The notes under the pieces: model-generated
Told to the model about the DNA's origin: nothing
The model's database searches: none
What the model saw: only the letters and a program-made list of their open reading frames with translations
Made by a program: the position numbers and the translations under genes
Assembly: GCA_050251775.1 (NCBI GenBank)
Contig: JBFWMD010000011.1
Span: 1 to 64,000 of the forward strand
Origin: Paucidesulfovibrio sp050251775
GTDB taxonomy: Bacteria > Desulfobacterota > Desulfovibrionia > Desulfovibrionales > Desulfovibrionaceae
DNA length: 64,000 nucleotides
Direction of reading: 5' to 3'
Shown here: positions 42,643-51,773 of the stretch, piece by piece
Layout of the letters: the number at the start of each line of letters is the position of its first letter
How positions within the stretch are numbered: position 1 is the stretch's first letter

Positions 42643-43511
42643 CTCAAGAACCTCTAAAAGCCGCGTCAAGCCTGGAACAAAACGGAATTGAACGCCTCGG
42701 GTGGCAGGTTTCATCCGCGCTCTTTTGCAACGGAAAAGCACGCATTGTTTGCATGCTCAGCAGCTTTGAAACTCAGAAAACCGCAATGGGACGGCGTCAT
42801 TTTTCCTTGAATCTGCCCCAATGGGATTTAATTATTTTGTCAATTCGGTCTCAATTTACCTCTGGCAATCTTACAGACTTTCCACGCCAATGCAAACCGA
42901 AGACCACGAAAAGCGTTGCTGTCTTTGCTGATTGAAATACCTTGCAAGGCTTGGCTGTGAGCATTTTTGGATCCACAACGGATTGCCCACGACTCGTAAC
43001 TGCTGCTTTGGTAGTTGCTTTTTCTCGGCAGCCGAACGGTTTCGCCGCTCCAGACTTTGGCTGATGCGCAGCCGTTCTGGAAAGCAGAGGGTGATCCGTC
43101 CAGCCGGAAGGCGTTGCAGCAGCGTTGGCAGCGAAAAAAACAGACGAATATTCATCTACAGAAACCGTACATCGACATTCATTCATCAGACAAACAACGA
43201 TTTTCCAGAACATCACGCTCTCCGGTCCGAATTTCGTCTCAAAAAACACTCCGTGATCACTGGTCGCTGGAACCGGAAACGAGCAGAACTTTGCAGACGC
43301 GTCTCTTGATTATCAACTGATCCGTGGTCGGATTCATTGGACTTCCGTGCCGATTTACCCGACATTTTTTCATTGGTTCACGTTCAGGTTCAGAACGATT
43401 CTTCGCGCAAACAAGCATCATTTTTCAGCGAGTCCCGCGTCCGGACATCCGTTGCGCCAACGCTGATCCGTTCGTTTCCCTGTCCTGTTCTGCCAGATAA
43501 CTGCGCGCGGC
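42643..43511. other. Unassigned low-GC interval of about 0.9 kb
   Basis: Base composition is near 50% GC by eye, clearly lower than the GC-rich genes on both sides. The longest open frames (about 95-132 codons, e.g. 43249-42851 on the minus strand and 42932-43309 on the plus strand) overlap one another, lack good ribosome sites and show no protein-like pattern. A 12-bp string CCAATGGGATTT occurs at about 42819 and again near 43539. I see no tRNA, rRNA, transposase remnant or CRISPR. It could hold an untranslated RNA, long regulatory DNA or a decayed gene. Confidence 0.5.
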
Positions 43512-43540
43512 AAAAAAAAGGCGGTGTGCTGCACACCGCC
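43512..43540 (-). terminator. Rho-independent terminator of the thioesterase gene
   Basis: An almost perfect hairpin GGCGGTGTGC / GCACACCGCC with almost no loop. On the minus strand it is followed by a T run (complement of A at 43512-43519). It lies 27 bp beyond the thioesterase stop. Confidence 0.9.
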
Positions 43541-43567
43541 AATGGGATTTCCAAAAGAACAAGACGA

Positions 43568-44311
43568 CTATTTCTTACGCCAGAGCGTGCTGATTCTGGC
43601 CATTTCCACACCGTCGGCGTCGCGTTTGAGCATGTGCAGCAGCTCCATTTCCGAGCCGTTTTGGGCGCAAAAAGAGGTCAATTGCTCGTGCGCCTGGCAT
43701 TCCTGCCGGAAAGAGATGTCCATCTCCCGTAAAAAAAAGTCTTCCAGCCAGGCGTCGGGCACGCTTTCCAGAGCCCATTCAATGAAGTGCACGTTGTTCA
43801 CGTGGCCGTTCACGTCCATGTCGCTGCGGCGGGAGGTCAGCCCAACGCTGTGCTCGGCATCCTTCATCCGGGACACGGAACGCCTTTCGAATTCCAGGCT
43901 GCGCTCGCCACTGTAAGGCATGGGCGCGCCGTCCTCGTGAAACGAAACCATTTTCCGCTCCGCGATGTCCATGTAGGCCCAGGCCGTGGTGCAGCGGCCC
44001 ATCATCTGGTCGTTCGCATCGCTGATGCGGAAATCGCGGTAGGCGAGATGCTTGTCCTTGGCCGAGGGCCAGGTGAGCACTCGGATTTCCTCGCCGGGCA
44101 GCGGGTAGCCGTCCATTTGGATGCGCATGCGGGTCATGACCCAGGCCACATTCTTTTCGAGCAGATCCTCGCGACCGTAGCCCAGGAGCGTCGCATGCCG
44201 CCAGGCAATCTCCTGAAGATAGTTCCCGATGGTCCCGATTCCAGCTCTGCCGTCCGGGCCGCATTCATCCACGCGAACGGTGAACGCCGCCCGATGCCTG
44301 TTCTCTTCCAT
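43568..44311 (-). CDS. Acyl-ACP thioesterase
   Basis: The protein has 247 residues with two tandem hotdog folds of the plant FatA/FatB and bacterial acyl-ACP thioesterase type. The first half has VDECGPDGRAGIGTIGNYLQE and the central helix region; the second has the catalytic DMDVNGHVNNVHFIEWAL. It releases free fatty acids from acyl carrier protein in the cytosol. ATG 44311 follows AAAGGAG at good spacing; the frame extends to 44365. The gene has its own terminator and is separated from the qrc operon by about 250 bp. Confidence 0.9.
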   Translation of the reverse strand: MEENRHRAAFTVRVDECGPDGRAGIGTIGNYLQEIAWRHATLLGYGREDLLEKNVAWVMTRMRIQMDGYPLPGEEIRVLTWPSAKDKHLAYRDFRISDANDQMMGRCTTAWAYMDIAERKMVSFHEDGAPMPYSGERSLEFERRSVSRMKDAEHSVGLTSRRSDMDVNGHVNNVHFIEWALESVPDAWLEDFFLREMDISFRQECQAHEQLTSFCAQNGSEMELLHMLKRDADGVEMARISTLWRKK

Positions 44312-44502
44312 AGATTCGCTCCTTTGCATGCCCGGTACTTTTCCTTTTCTCCCGGCGAATGGCAACCCGCAAACGCTGTTTCAGCGTTGGCCGGCACAAC
44401 AAACCCGCCAAACCGGACAGCGGGCATCCCCACGCGTTGATGCGCAACTTTTTTCATGGAGTTTCGCACGGGGTCCTGGAGCGGACAGCGGAGTCCGTCC
44501 AC

Positions 44503-44534
44503 AAAAAAAGGCCCGGACCGCAATGGTCCGGGCC
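44503..44534 (-). terminator. Rho-independent terminator of the qrc operon
   Basis: Stem GGCCCGGACC / GGTCCGGGCC with loop GCAAT. On the minus strand it is followed by a run of T (complement of A at 44503-44509). It lies 25 bp beyond the qrcD stop. Confidence 0.92.
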
Positions 44535-44558
44535 AACAATGAGAGCGTATTCGTAACC

Positions 44559-45788
44559 CTAGGAGTTCAACTCACGCTCCTGCGGGAAGACCGGCAGGTA
44601 GCGGTAGGAGAGCATCAGCACCAGCACGCCGTAAGCGACGATCATGGCGCTGGTGGCGATCTCCGACCAGTTCGGGGCGTAGGTGTACCACTTGTCAAAG
44701 GGCATCACCGGCAGCGCGATGGTCTGGACGGTGAAGACGTAGCGGTTGATCACGATGCCCGCGCAGTCGAGAATCGCGGCCGTGTACAGCAGCCAGGGGC
44801 GGTTGCGGATCGCGGGCACGATGAGCATGATGGCCGGGAGCAGGCCGCAGACCAGCAGCTCGGTCCAGAACATCCACTTGCCGTAGATCATGCCGTGGAA
44901 CATCTGGTCGAAGGTGAAGCCCATGCGCGGGAGCACGCCGGTGGCCCAGGCCCAGGTGTCCAGGTACTTGAAGAACAGGTACAGGCAAAGCATGGAACCG
45001 GCGATCTTGCCCATCAGGGCCTTGACCTTGAACTCCACCAGCTTCTTGCCGGTGATCTTCTCCATGGCGGTGCAGACCAGGACCGTGAAGACCGGTCCGG
45101 AGGCCACTGCCGAGAGCACGAAGAGGAAGAAGGTCCACGGCCAGATGAAGAATCCGTCGCGGAAGGCGTACGGACGGCCGATGAGCACGCCGTACATGCC
45201 GCCCAGGGAGCCCTGGTGGAAGGTGGAGAGGAAGGTTCCCAGGCCGGCGAACAGGGCCATATGCACGTGCATGTTGTGCGCGAGCGCATGGATGAACTTG
45301 TTCCGGTTGAGCTGCTTCTGCTCCAGAATCAGCGGAACGAACTCGATGATCAGCACCGTGCAGTAGCAGGTGATGCAGAAGATAACTTCCGTGAGCATGG
45401 AGTGGACGTTCGGATGCCAGTAGCCGAACCAGGCCCGGCCCGGCTGGCCGATGTCCATGGTCAGGACGAGCATGGCGCCGGAGTAGCAGATGAACCCGAC
45501 GATGACCGTCAGGTTGATGATCTTCTCCAGCTGTTTGATCTTCAGGATGTACTTCAGGAAGCCCGAGAAGAACGCACCCGCGCCCAGGGCGATGACCGCC
45601 AGGTCGAAGGTGATCCAGAGGGCGAATCCGAAGTAGTTGTCCATGGCCGTGACGCCGATCCCGTTATAAAGGATCAGGAAGGCGGCGTACACGCCCCAGA
45701 GCAGCACCGCGCTGACAATGCCGACCCAGAGAAGGTACTTGCCGAACGAGCACCGCGTGGCGCCTTCGGGGAAGAGTTTGCTATCCAT
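44559..45788 (-). CDS. qrcD: Menaquinone reductase membrane subunit QrcD (NrfD/PsrC family)
   Basis: The protein has 409 residues with about ten membrane helices of the NrfD/PsrC type. It carries the quinone site and proton pathway of the Qrc complex, which reduces menaquinone with electrons from periplasmic type I cytochrome c3 in sulfate reducers. Polar or aromatic residues sit within or beside helices (FPLILEQKQLNRNKF, GRPYAFRDGFFIWPWTF), as in this family. It is last in the order qrcA-B-C-D, 12 bp after qrcC, and is followed by a strong terminator. Confidence 0.93.
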   Translation of the reverse strand: MDSKLFPEGATRCSFGKYLLWVGIVSAVLLWGVYAAFLILYNGIGVTAMDNYFGFALWITFDLAVIALGAGAFFSGFLKYILKIKQLEKIINLTVIVGFICYSGAMLVLTMDIGQPGRAWFGYWHPNVHSMLTEVIFCITCYCTVLIIEFVPLILEQKQLNRNKFIHALAHNMHVHMALFAGLGTFLSTFHQGSLGGMYGVLIGRPYAFRDGFFIWPWTFFLFVLSAVASGPVFTVLVCTAMEKITGKKLVEFKVKALMGKIAGSMLCLYLFFKYLDTWAWATGVLPRMGFTFDQMFHGMIYGKWMFWTELLVCGLLPAIMLIVPAIRNRPWLLYTAAILDCAGIVINRYVFTVQTIALPVMPFDKWYTYAPNWSEIATSAMIVAYGVLVLMLSYRYLPVFPQERELNS

Positions 45789-45800
45789 GTTCCCTCCTCC

Positions 45801-46640
45801 TTATTCGTGGCCTTGAGAGGCTTGTTTGACCGCGGAGTTGTGGTCGCCGGCGGCATGGTTGTCACCCTGCTTGCGGACCCACTCGCGCTTGCTCATGTAG
45901 TAGACCTGGGGAGCCAGGCCGAGCTTTTCGAGCAGCCGGAAGCTGTTCGGATTCTTGGACAACTCGTGAACTTTGTGTTCCGGGTTGTTCAAGTCGCCGA
46001 AAACGATGGCTCCGGTGGGGCAGGCCTCGACGCAGGCCGGAACATAGTAGCCTTCCGGCAGTTCCATGGGGTCGATGCCCTCCTCGCGGGCGCGGTCCTT
46101 GGCCTTGAGGTAGCGGGTGTGGCAGAAGTTGCACTTCTCGACCACGCCGCGGGGTCGGACCGAAGTCTCGGGGGAGAGGGTCTTGTCCATGCCGTCGGGC
46201 CACAACGGATCCCACCAGTTGAAGTAACGGGCATGGTAGGGACACGCGGCCATGCAGTACCGGCAGCCGATGCAGCGCGGGTAGATCTGGCTGACGATGC
46301 CGCCTTCCTCGTTCTTCTCCGTGGCCACGACCGGGCACACGGGCACGCAGGCCGGGTTGCCGCACTGCATGCAGGGACGGGGCAGGTAGGCCGTATCCCG
46401 ATTGGGGAAGGCCTCGCCGTTGTTCAGCTCGTAGACGTTGAGCCAGGTCAGCGTCCGGAGCTTGTTGGAGGGATCGTCCCGCTTGGTGGTCATCATCTGA
46501 AGGCTGTTGTGCGGGTCCTCACCGGTCATGGGGGCGATGTTGTTCTCGACCTGGCACGAAACCATACACGCGCCGCAGCCCGTGCATTTGTCGATGTCGA
46601 CAACCATGCCCCATTTGATCTTGAATTCTTTTACATGCAT
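45801..46640 (-). CDS. qrcC: Menaquinone reductase iron-sulfur subunit QrcC
   Basis: The protein has 279 residues. Four cysteine clusters of the NrfC/PsrB type: CTGCGACMVSCQVEN, CMQCGNPACVPVCP, CIGCRYCMAACP, and CNFCHTRYL with CVEACPTGAI, sufficient for four Fe-S centres. They form a wire between the haem subunit QrcA / QrcB and QrcD. It has no signal peptide, so export presumably happens together with QrcB through the Tat system. It starts 11 bp after qrcB. Confidence 0.94.
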   Translation of the reverse strand: MHVKEFKIKWGMVVDIDKCTGCGACMVSCQVENNIAPMTGEDPHNSLQMMTTKRDDPSNKLRTLTWLNVYELNNGEAFPNRDTAYLPRPCMQCGNPACVPVCPVVATEKNEEGGIVSQIYPRCIGCRYCMAACPYHARYFNWWDPLWPDGMDKTLSPETSVRPRGVVEKCNFCHTRYLKAKDRAREEGIDPMELPEGYYVPACVEACPTGAIVFGDLNNPEHKVHELSKNPNSFRLLEKLGLAPQVYYMSKREWVRKQGDNHAAGDHNSAVKQASQGHE

Positions 46641-46651
46641 GTTGGTCCCCC

Positions 46652-48649
46652 CTACATTTTCGCAAGAGTCACGGCAGAGCCAGCCCAGGCGGACCCGCCA
46701 GACTCGGCGCTCACGGTGAGGATCTTGTAGACGTTATCACCCTTGCCCTTGGAGAACTCGTCCCAGGCGGTGCGCCCGAAACCGAGCGGCGCGGCGACCA
46801 CGCCGGGCATCACGCCCTCGTCCACAAGCACCAGAGCGGCGCATTCCGCACCGTTGGCGGCCAGCTTCACCGCGGAACCGTCCTTGAGGCCGTTGGCCTT
46901 GGCGGTCTCCGAGTTCACGCGGACAAACATCTGTTTGCCCTTGATCTCGCTGTCGCGGATGGTGGTCGGGTTGTGCGGGCTGGTGGCCACGGCGGCGGAA
47001 CCGAAGTTCCGCTGGCTGTAAGCGAACAGAGCCAGTTCGCCGGAGACCTTGTCCGCGGAGGAGAGGGTATCCACGGCCAGACCCACGGAGTAGGAACCCA
47101 CCGTGCCGGTGGCGGCATCGGCGGCATCCGCCTTGGCGGAAAGCACGTCCTCGAAGGTCTCGAAGCCGAGATCCAGGCCCAGATCGGCGGCCAGTTCCAG
47201 AGCGAAGTCCGGGGCGCCCTTGACGTTCAGCGCGGCCTTGTACACCGGCGAGGACGCCACGTAGGTGGTGTTGGCCACGCCAAAGGGGCTGACCAGGTCG
47301 TCGGCGCGCTCAAAGGGATGGGCCGCGGGCAGCACGAGGTCGGCCACGGCGGCGGTTTCATCCTTGAAGGTGCTGAAGGCCACGGCGAAACCGGCCTTCT
47401 CGAAGACCTTGGCGCCGTACTGCGGCAGGCCGTAGACCGGGTTGGCGTCGTACACGAGGCAGACCTGCGGGGCAAACGCGCCGGAGGCCACATCGGCCAT
47501 GAGGTCCTTCTCGAAGCGGGCCGTGCGGCCCAGGGCGGAACTGATCACGGTATCGACCTCGGGCAGAGCGGCCATGCCGCCCTCGGCGTTGAGACGACCG
47601 AGGAGCATGTTCACGATGACGCCGGCAGCGGCCACAGCCGGGCTGCACGCGTAGTCGGCAACCACGACCGGAGCCGAGGCGTTCAGCAGTTTTCCGGCCA
47701 GTTCGGCCAGGGCTTCCTTGCTCACACCCGAGAGCTTCTCGACCTGGGCCGGGGAGAACTTGGAGGCCAGCAGACTACGCAGCGCGCCGAAATCGCCGCT
47801 CTCAAGGGACTTGCCCTCGGTGATCAGATTGTAGGCCAGGCCCAGCAGGAAGGCGGTCAGGCCTTCGGGATGCACGGGAACCCACTGGTCGCAGACCGAG
47901 GCGGTGTGGTTCCGGGCAGGACCGGCGTAAACGTAAGCGGCGGTGGCCTCCTCGCCCGCCGGGTGGCTGGCGGCGAAGGCCTTCATGTAGCTGACGCTCG
48001 GACCCCAGGAATCCAGTCCGTCCACGCCCGCGAAGAGCACGAAGTCGGCGTTTTCCAGATCGTAGCCAAGCTGGCCCTCGCCGCCCATGAGCCCGTTCCA
48101 GGCTTTGGTGGCGGCCATCTGCGGGCTGGGCATCATGTAGTAGTCGGAGCTTCCGAGCTCGGCGAGCAAGCCGGAGAAGACTTCGTTGCCAGTTCCGGTG
48201 TCGTCGCCGGAGATCACGGCCACGGAGGAACCGGCGGCCTGGATCTTTTCAGCGAGCAGTTTTTTGGCGTCGTCCCAGGAGATGGACTCGTACTTGCCCT
48301 CGCCCGTCTTGACCAGCGGTCCGGCCACGCGGGTGGGGCTGTACATCATGGGCACGGCGTCGGCGCAGACCGGGCAGATGCCGCCCTGGCTGAGCGGATT
48401 GTCCACGTCGCCCCTGGTTCCATAAGGCTCGCCGCCCACGGTCTCCACCTGCACGGCGCAGCCGGAGGGACACAGCTTGCTCACGGCGGGAACACCTTCC
48501 ACGGCGCCTTTCTTCAGTTTCGGAATCCAGCCCCAGTTCTGGGTCCAGATGGAAACGTCATCCAGCGTTTTCCAGATCACGGGGGTGACAAGCAGACCAA
48601 GCGTGCCACCCACGGAGAATTGTATGAATGCTCTGCGATTCAAACCCAT
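46652..48649 (-). CDS. qrcB: Menaquinone reductase molybdopterin-oxidoreductase-like subunit QrcB
   Basis: The protein has 665 residues. It begins with a Tat-type signal anchor (NRRAFIQFSVGGTLGLL), then a cysteine cluster (LCPSGCAV...ICPVCAD) and the fold of the molybdopterin oxidoreductase family (WDDAKKLLAEKI, VVISGDDTGTGNE, FVRVNSETAKANGL near the end). QrcB proteins are known to lack the molybdenum cofactor and serve as structural, electron-transferring subunits. Loss of ligands cannot be verified without an alignment. ATG 48649 is chosen so that the twin-Arg motif is N-terminal. Confidence 0.93.
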   Translation of the reverse strand: MGLNRRAFIQFSVGGTLGLLVTPVIWKTLDDVSIWTQNWGWIPKLKKGAVEGVPAVSKLCPSGCAVQVETVGGEPYGTRGDVDNPLSQGGICPVCADAVPMMYSPTRVAGPLVKTGEGKYESISWDDAKKLLAEKIQAAGSSVAVISGDDTGTGNEVFSGLLAELGSSDYYMMPSPQMAATKAWNGLMGGEGQLGYDLENADFVLFAGVDGLDSWGPSVSYMKAFAASHPAGEEATAAYVYAGPARNHTASVCDQWVPVHPEGLTAFLLGLAYNLITEGKSLESGDFGALRSLLASKFSPAQVEKLSGVSKEALAELAGKLLNASAPVVVADYACSPAVAAAGVIVNMLLGRLNAEGGMAALPEVDTVISSALGRTARFEKDLMADVASGAFAPQVCLVYDANPVYGLPQYGAKVFEKAGFAVAFSTFKDETAAVADLVLPAAHPFERADDLVSPFGVANTTYVASSPVYKAALNVKGAPDFALELAADLGLDLGFETFEDVLSAKADAADAATGTVGSYSVGLAVDTLSSADKVSGELALFAYSQRNFGSAAVATSPHNPTTIRDSEIKGKQMFVRVNSETAKANGLKDGSAVKLAANGAECAALVLVDEGVMPGVVAAPLGFGRTAWDEFSKGKGDNVYKILTVSAESGGSAWAGSAVTLAKM

Positions 48650-48665
48650 TGCAGCACCCCTTTCC

Positions 48666-49418
48666 TTACTTGTGGCACACGTAGCAGGCGTTGTCCTGGT
48701 GCATCTGAGCATGGCACCGTTCACACTCCCACATCTTCATGGTCTTCTTGCTGTACCCGGTGAAAATGTTCTCCATGAAAGGAGCCGGGTTGGAGCTAAG
48801 ATGAATGTCCTTGGGATGGCAGAGATTGCAATTGGGCCCTTCTTCAGCGTCCGCCTCAGCGGCTTCGGCCTCGCCATGACCCGCTGCCGGAGCCATGGTC
48901 AATGCGGCGTGCGCCTTGTGCGAGAAATAAACGTTGTCCGGCTGGAACTGGTAATTGTACCAGGGGACTTCCTTGCCCCGCGCGAGATACTTGACGACGA
49001 ATTCGCGCTCGGCCTTGATGTCCTCGGGTTCGGTGCTCATCAGGAGGCCGTCCAGCTCTTCGGGACCGCTTTCCTGCTTGAGCACATCCTCAATGGACTC
49101 CGGGCTGCCGGTGACGGCCGCAAGGGCATCCACCAACTCCTGCGGTTCCCCGATGTCGTGACACGAGGCACACTCTTCGTTGGTCGGGAACCCGGCATAG
49201 GTTCCGTCCTCGCGGAAGTAGTGACAGTCCTCGCACGCCATTCCCTGGCCTTCCACGTGAGTCACATGGCTGAAGCGGAACGGCTGTTCTTTCGCGACAA
49301 AAAGAATGTCGGGGAACAGCACCCACCCTGCCACAGCAACCACAAGGAAACCCAGCAGGAACGGAAGGGCTCCACCGTACTGTTTCGATGCTCTCATTTC
49401 CTCCATAACCTGCCCCAT
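48666..49418 (-). CDS. qrcA: Menaquinone reductase multihaem cytochrome subunit QrcA
   Basis: About 250 residues. An N-terminal hydrophobic helix (ALPFLLGFLVVAVAGWVLF) anchors a periplasmic cytochrome domain with five C-x-x-C-H motifs (CEDCH, CASCH, CNLCH, CERCH, CYVCH), and the protein contains exactly ten Cys. It receives electrons from cytochrome c3 and hands them to the rest of Qrc. The Desulfovibrio vulgaris protein is described as hexahaem, so one site seems absent here. The start is uncertain: ATGs at 49445, 49418, 49406 and 49397 are in frame, and 49418 follows TAGGAG closely. Confidence 0.9.
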   Translation of the reverse strand: MGQVMEEMRASKQYGGALPFLLGFLVVAVAGWVLFPDILFVAKEQPFRFSHVTHVEGQGMACEDCHYFREDGTYAGFPTNEECASCHDIGEPQELVDALAAVTGSPESIEDVLKQESGPEELDGLLMSTEPEDIKAEREFVVKYLARGKEVPWYNYQFQPDNVYFSHKAHAALTMAPAAGHGEAEAAEADAEEGPNCNLCHPKDIHLSSNPAPFMENIFTGYSKKTMKMWECERCHAQMHQDNACYVCHK

Positions 49419-49470
49419 CACTCCTAGAGTTTTTTGAAAAAACACAAAAAACGGCCAAATGAATTACGTT

Positions 49471-49500
49471 CCTTTACGGCAGAGAAGTTTTCCGTGTCAA
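49471..49500 (-). promoter_or_regulatory. Candidate promoter of qrcABCD
   Basis: On the minus strand: TTGACA (49500-49495), an 18-bp spacer and TAAAGG (49476-49471), about 50 bp upstream of the qrcA start. The -35 is perfect and the -10 weak. Confidence 0.45.
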
Positions 49501-49596
49501 GAGAATATGAAAAATTTCACGAGGTTTCGCCTTCGTAATGACTTAGGAAAGCTCCTGATATTCCGGGAGATAGCAAAGAGATGCCGCCCTGGGCAA

Positions 49597-51030
49597 TCAT
49601 TTCGCGCGGCCATAAATATCGTCGAATCGGACGATGTCGTCTTCTTCCAGATAGCTTCCTGATTGAATTTCAATGAGTTCGAGCGACAAGCGCCCCGGAT
49701 TGGTGAGCCGGTGGACCGCTGTCTTGGGAATGTCCACGGATTGATTTTCCACCAGGATCATCTCCCTGCCGTTGATCTCCACCTCGGCCGTGCCCTGCAC
49801 CACGACCCAGTGCTCGGAGCGGTGGTGGTGCATCTGGCTCGAAAGCCGCGCCCCCGGCAGGACCTCAATGCGTTTGATCTTATACAGCGGCCCGTTCTCC
49901 AGGACCAGATAGCTGCCCCAGGGGCGGCGCACCAGGGGATGGCTCATGGCCAGGGAGCTGCCCTGGCTGCGCAACGCGGCCACCACGTCCTTGACGCGCT
50001 GCACGTCCACCAGCGGGCAGGCCAGGGTTGCGTCCCTGGTCTGGACCATGATCATGTCCCGCAGGCCCACGGCGGCGAGTTTGCCGCTCTCGGACACCAG
50101 CAGGCAGCCGTCGCAGTCCACGACCATGACATCGCCCCGAACCACGTTGCCGCGCGCGTCCTTGTCGCCCAGACGGTACATGGCCTCCCAACTGCCCTGG
50201 TCCTCCCAGTCGAAGGACGCCTCGACCATGACGATATTGTCCAGCTTCTCGGCCAGCCCGTAGTCCACGGAAACGGAACGGATGTCGCGATAGCCGGAGG
50301 CCAGTTCCCCGGATTCCCGCTGCCGCCACCAGGCGTCCAGATCCGGCGCATGGGTCGCCACCGCGTCCAGAAAAACCGGAGCGCGGAACACGAACATGCC
50401 GCTGTTCCAGAAATGCCGCCCGCTCTCGACCAGTTCCCGGGCCAATTCCAGGCCGGGTTTTTCCACGAACCCGTCCACCTCGTAGGCGCGGTCGCCCAGG
50501 GCGCGGCCCCGTTCCATGTAGCCGTAGCCCGTCTCGGCCTTGCGCGGCGGCACGCCAAAGGTCACGAAATTTCCCTGGGCCGCCAGCTCAAAGGCCCGCT
50601 CCAGGCTGCGCGAAAGCCCTGCCTCGTCCCGGATGATCTGGTCCGAGGGCATCACCACCACCAGGGCCTCGGGGTCTTCCCGCACAATGCGGTCCAGGGC
50701 CAGAAGCACCGCCGGCAAAGTGTTGCGCGCAAGGGGTTCGGCCAGGACGTTGCGCTCCACGTCCGGCTCCACCTCGCGGACCTGCCGGCGCACTTCGAAG
50801 ACGTGCTCCTCGTTGGTCACCACCAGGAGCCGTTGCGCATCAAAGAGCCGCACCGCGCGCTCCATGGCCTGGCGCAGCAGCGGCTTTCCGCCGTCCAGGG
50901 AGATCAACTGCTTGGGAAAAAGATGGCGGGAAAGGGGCCAGAGGCGGGTTCCGGACCCGCCCGCCAGAACAATGCCGTACCGGTTGCCCGCGCCAGAGCG
51001 GACAACGTTGGTTTCTGTGCCCGTATTCAT
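49597..51030 (-). CDS. manC: Mannose-1-phosphate guanylyltransferase / mannose-6-phosphate isomerase
   Basis: The protein has 477 residues. The N-terminal nucleotidyltransferase has the GDP-mannose signature (GIVLAGGSGTRLWPLSRHLF, PKQLI) and FVEKPGLELARELVESG. The C-terminal cupin (about 365-470) carries the metal-binding HHHRSEHWVVV and supplies phosphomannose isomerase activity in this family. It makes GDP-mannose for surface polysaccharide. It overlaps the rfbC stop by 4 bp (ATGA), so the two sugar-nucleotide genes are coupled. Confidence 0.94.
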   Translation of the reverse strand: MNTGTETNVVRSGAGNRYGIVLAGGSGTRLWPLSRHLFPKQLISLDGGKPLLRQAMERAVRLFDAQRLLVVTNEEHVFEVRRQVREVEPDVERNVLAEPLARNTLPAVLLALDRIVREDPEALVVVMPSDQIIRDEAGLSRSLERAFELAAQGNFVTFGVPPRKAETGYGYMERGRALGDRAYEVDGFVEKPGLELARELVESGRHFWNSGMFVFRAPVFLDAVATHAPDLDAWWRQRESGELASGYRDIRSVSVDYGLAEKLDNIVMVEASFDWEDQGSWEAMYRLGDKDARGNVVRGDVMVVDCDGCLLVSESGKLAAVGLRDMIMVQTRDATLACPLVDVQRVKDVVAALRSQGSSLAMSHPLVRRPWGSYLVLENGPLYKIKRIEVLPGARLSSQMHHHRSEHWVVVQGTAEVEINGREMILVENQSVDIPKTAVHRLTNPGRLSLELIEIQSGSYLEEDDIVRFDDIYGRAK

Positions 51031-51620
51031 ATTAAAAGGCCCTCTTTCGACCCGGGTTGGTAGACAAAGGGGGAATCCAGCTCGCTGAGCAGCGGCAGGT
51101 TGCGGTCCTTTTCCGAAAGCACGGGTTCGTCACGGTCCCAGACCGCGGGCCAGTTCACGGCCAGGTCTGGATCGTTCCAGCGGATGCCGCCCTCGGTTTC
51201 GGGCGCATAGGGCGCGTCCACTTTGTACATGAACTCCGTGTGCTCGGAGAGGGTCATGTAGGCGTGGGCGAATCCGGCGGGAATGTAGAGCCGCAGGAAG
51301 TTGTGCGCCGTGAGCCGCAGCTGGCCCCACTTGCCATAGGTGGGCGAGCCGTTGCGGATGTCCACGATCACGTCCACCACCGCGCCCCGCGTGACCCAGA
51401 CGAGCTTGCCCTGGGCCGCGGGCGGCCCCTGGAAGTGGAAGCCCCGCAAAACGCCCACCCCGCGCGAATAGGCGTGGTTGTCCTGCACGAAATCGACGGG
51501 CAGGCCGTGTTGCTCGAAAACCGAACGGTTGAAGCTCTCCAGAAAAAAGCCCCGGTTGTCCTGGAAGACTTTCGGCTCCAGAACCAGCACGCCGGGAAAC
51601 TCGGTTCGGCTGATGCGCAT
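51027..51620 (-). CDS. rfbC: dTDP-4-dehydrorhamnose 3,5-epimerase
   Basis: The protein has 197 residues. RmlC cupin: FQDNRGFFLESF, the catalytic-His region VLRGFHFQGPPAAQGKLV, VVDVIVDIRNGSPTYGKW and LRLYIPAGFAHAYMTLSE. It epimerises the keto sugar on the way to dTDP-rhamnose for O-antigen or another polysaccharide. No other rml gene is in the window. GGAGGA precedes ATG 51620. It is the first gene of the rfbC-manC pair and diverges from cvpA. Confidence 0.93.
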   Translation of the reverse strand: MRISRTEFPGVLVLEPKVFQDNRGFFLESFNRSVFEQHGLPVDFVQDNHAYSRGVGVLRGFHFQGPPAAQGKLVWVTRGAVVDVIVDIRNGSPTYGKWGQLRLTAHNFLRLYIPAGFAHAYMTLSEHTEFMYKVDAPYAPETEGGIRWNDPDLAVNWPAVWDRDEPVLSEKDRNLPLLSELDSPFVYQPGSKEGLLI

Positions 51621-51773
51621 CGTGTTCCTCCGTGGTCCGCAAACGGCGACGATCGTAAGGGAAGTAGCCCAGTTCCCAACGCTGCACAAGCCATGCCGGG
51701 AAAATCCTGCCGGATATTCCCTTTTGCGGAGAGCAATGCTATTCCTTGCTCCGGACGCGCCACCGGAGAAACC

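Noticed and set aside
42851..43320. Short open frames in the low-GC interval
   Set aside because: The frames overlap on both strands, lack ribosome sites and show no motif; none stands out from chance.
44229..46730. An 833-codon plus-strand open frame across qrcC and qrcD
   Set aside because: It is antisense to conserved Qrc subunits, with His/Glu/Asp/Gly-rich composition and no recognisable domain.
46652..48649. QrcB as an active molybdenum enzyme (formate dehydrogenase type)
   Set aside because: The gene sits in a qrcABCD operon, and this branch of the family is known to lack the molybdenum cofactor.
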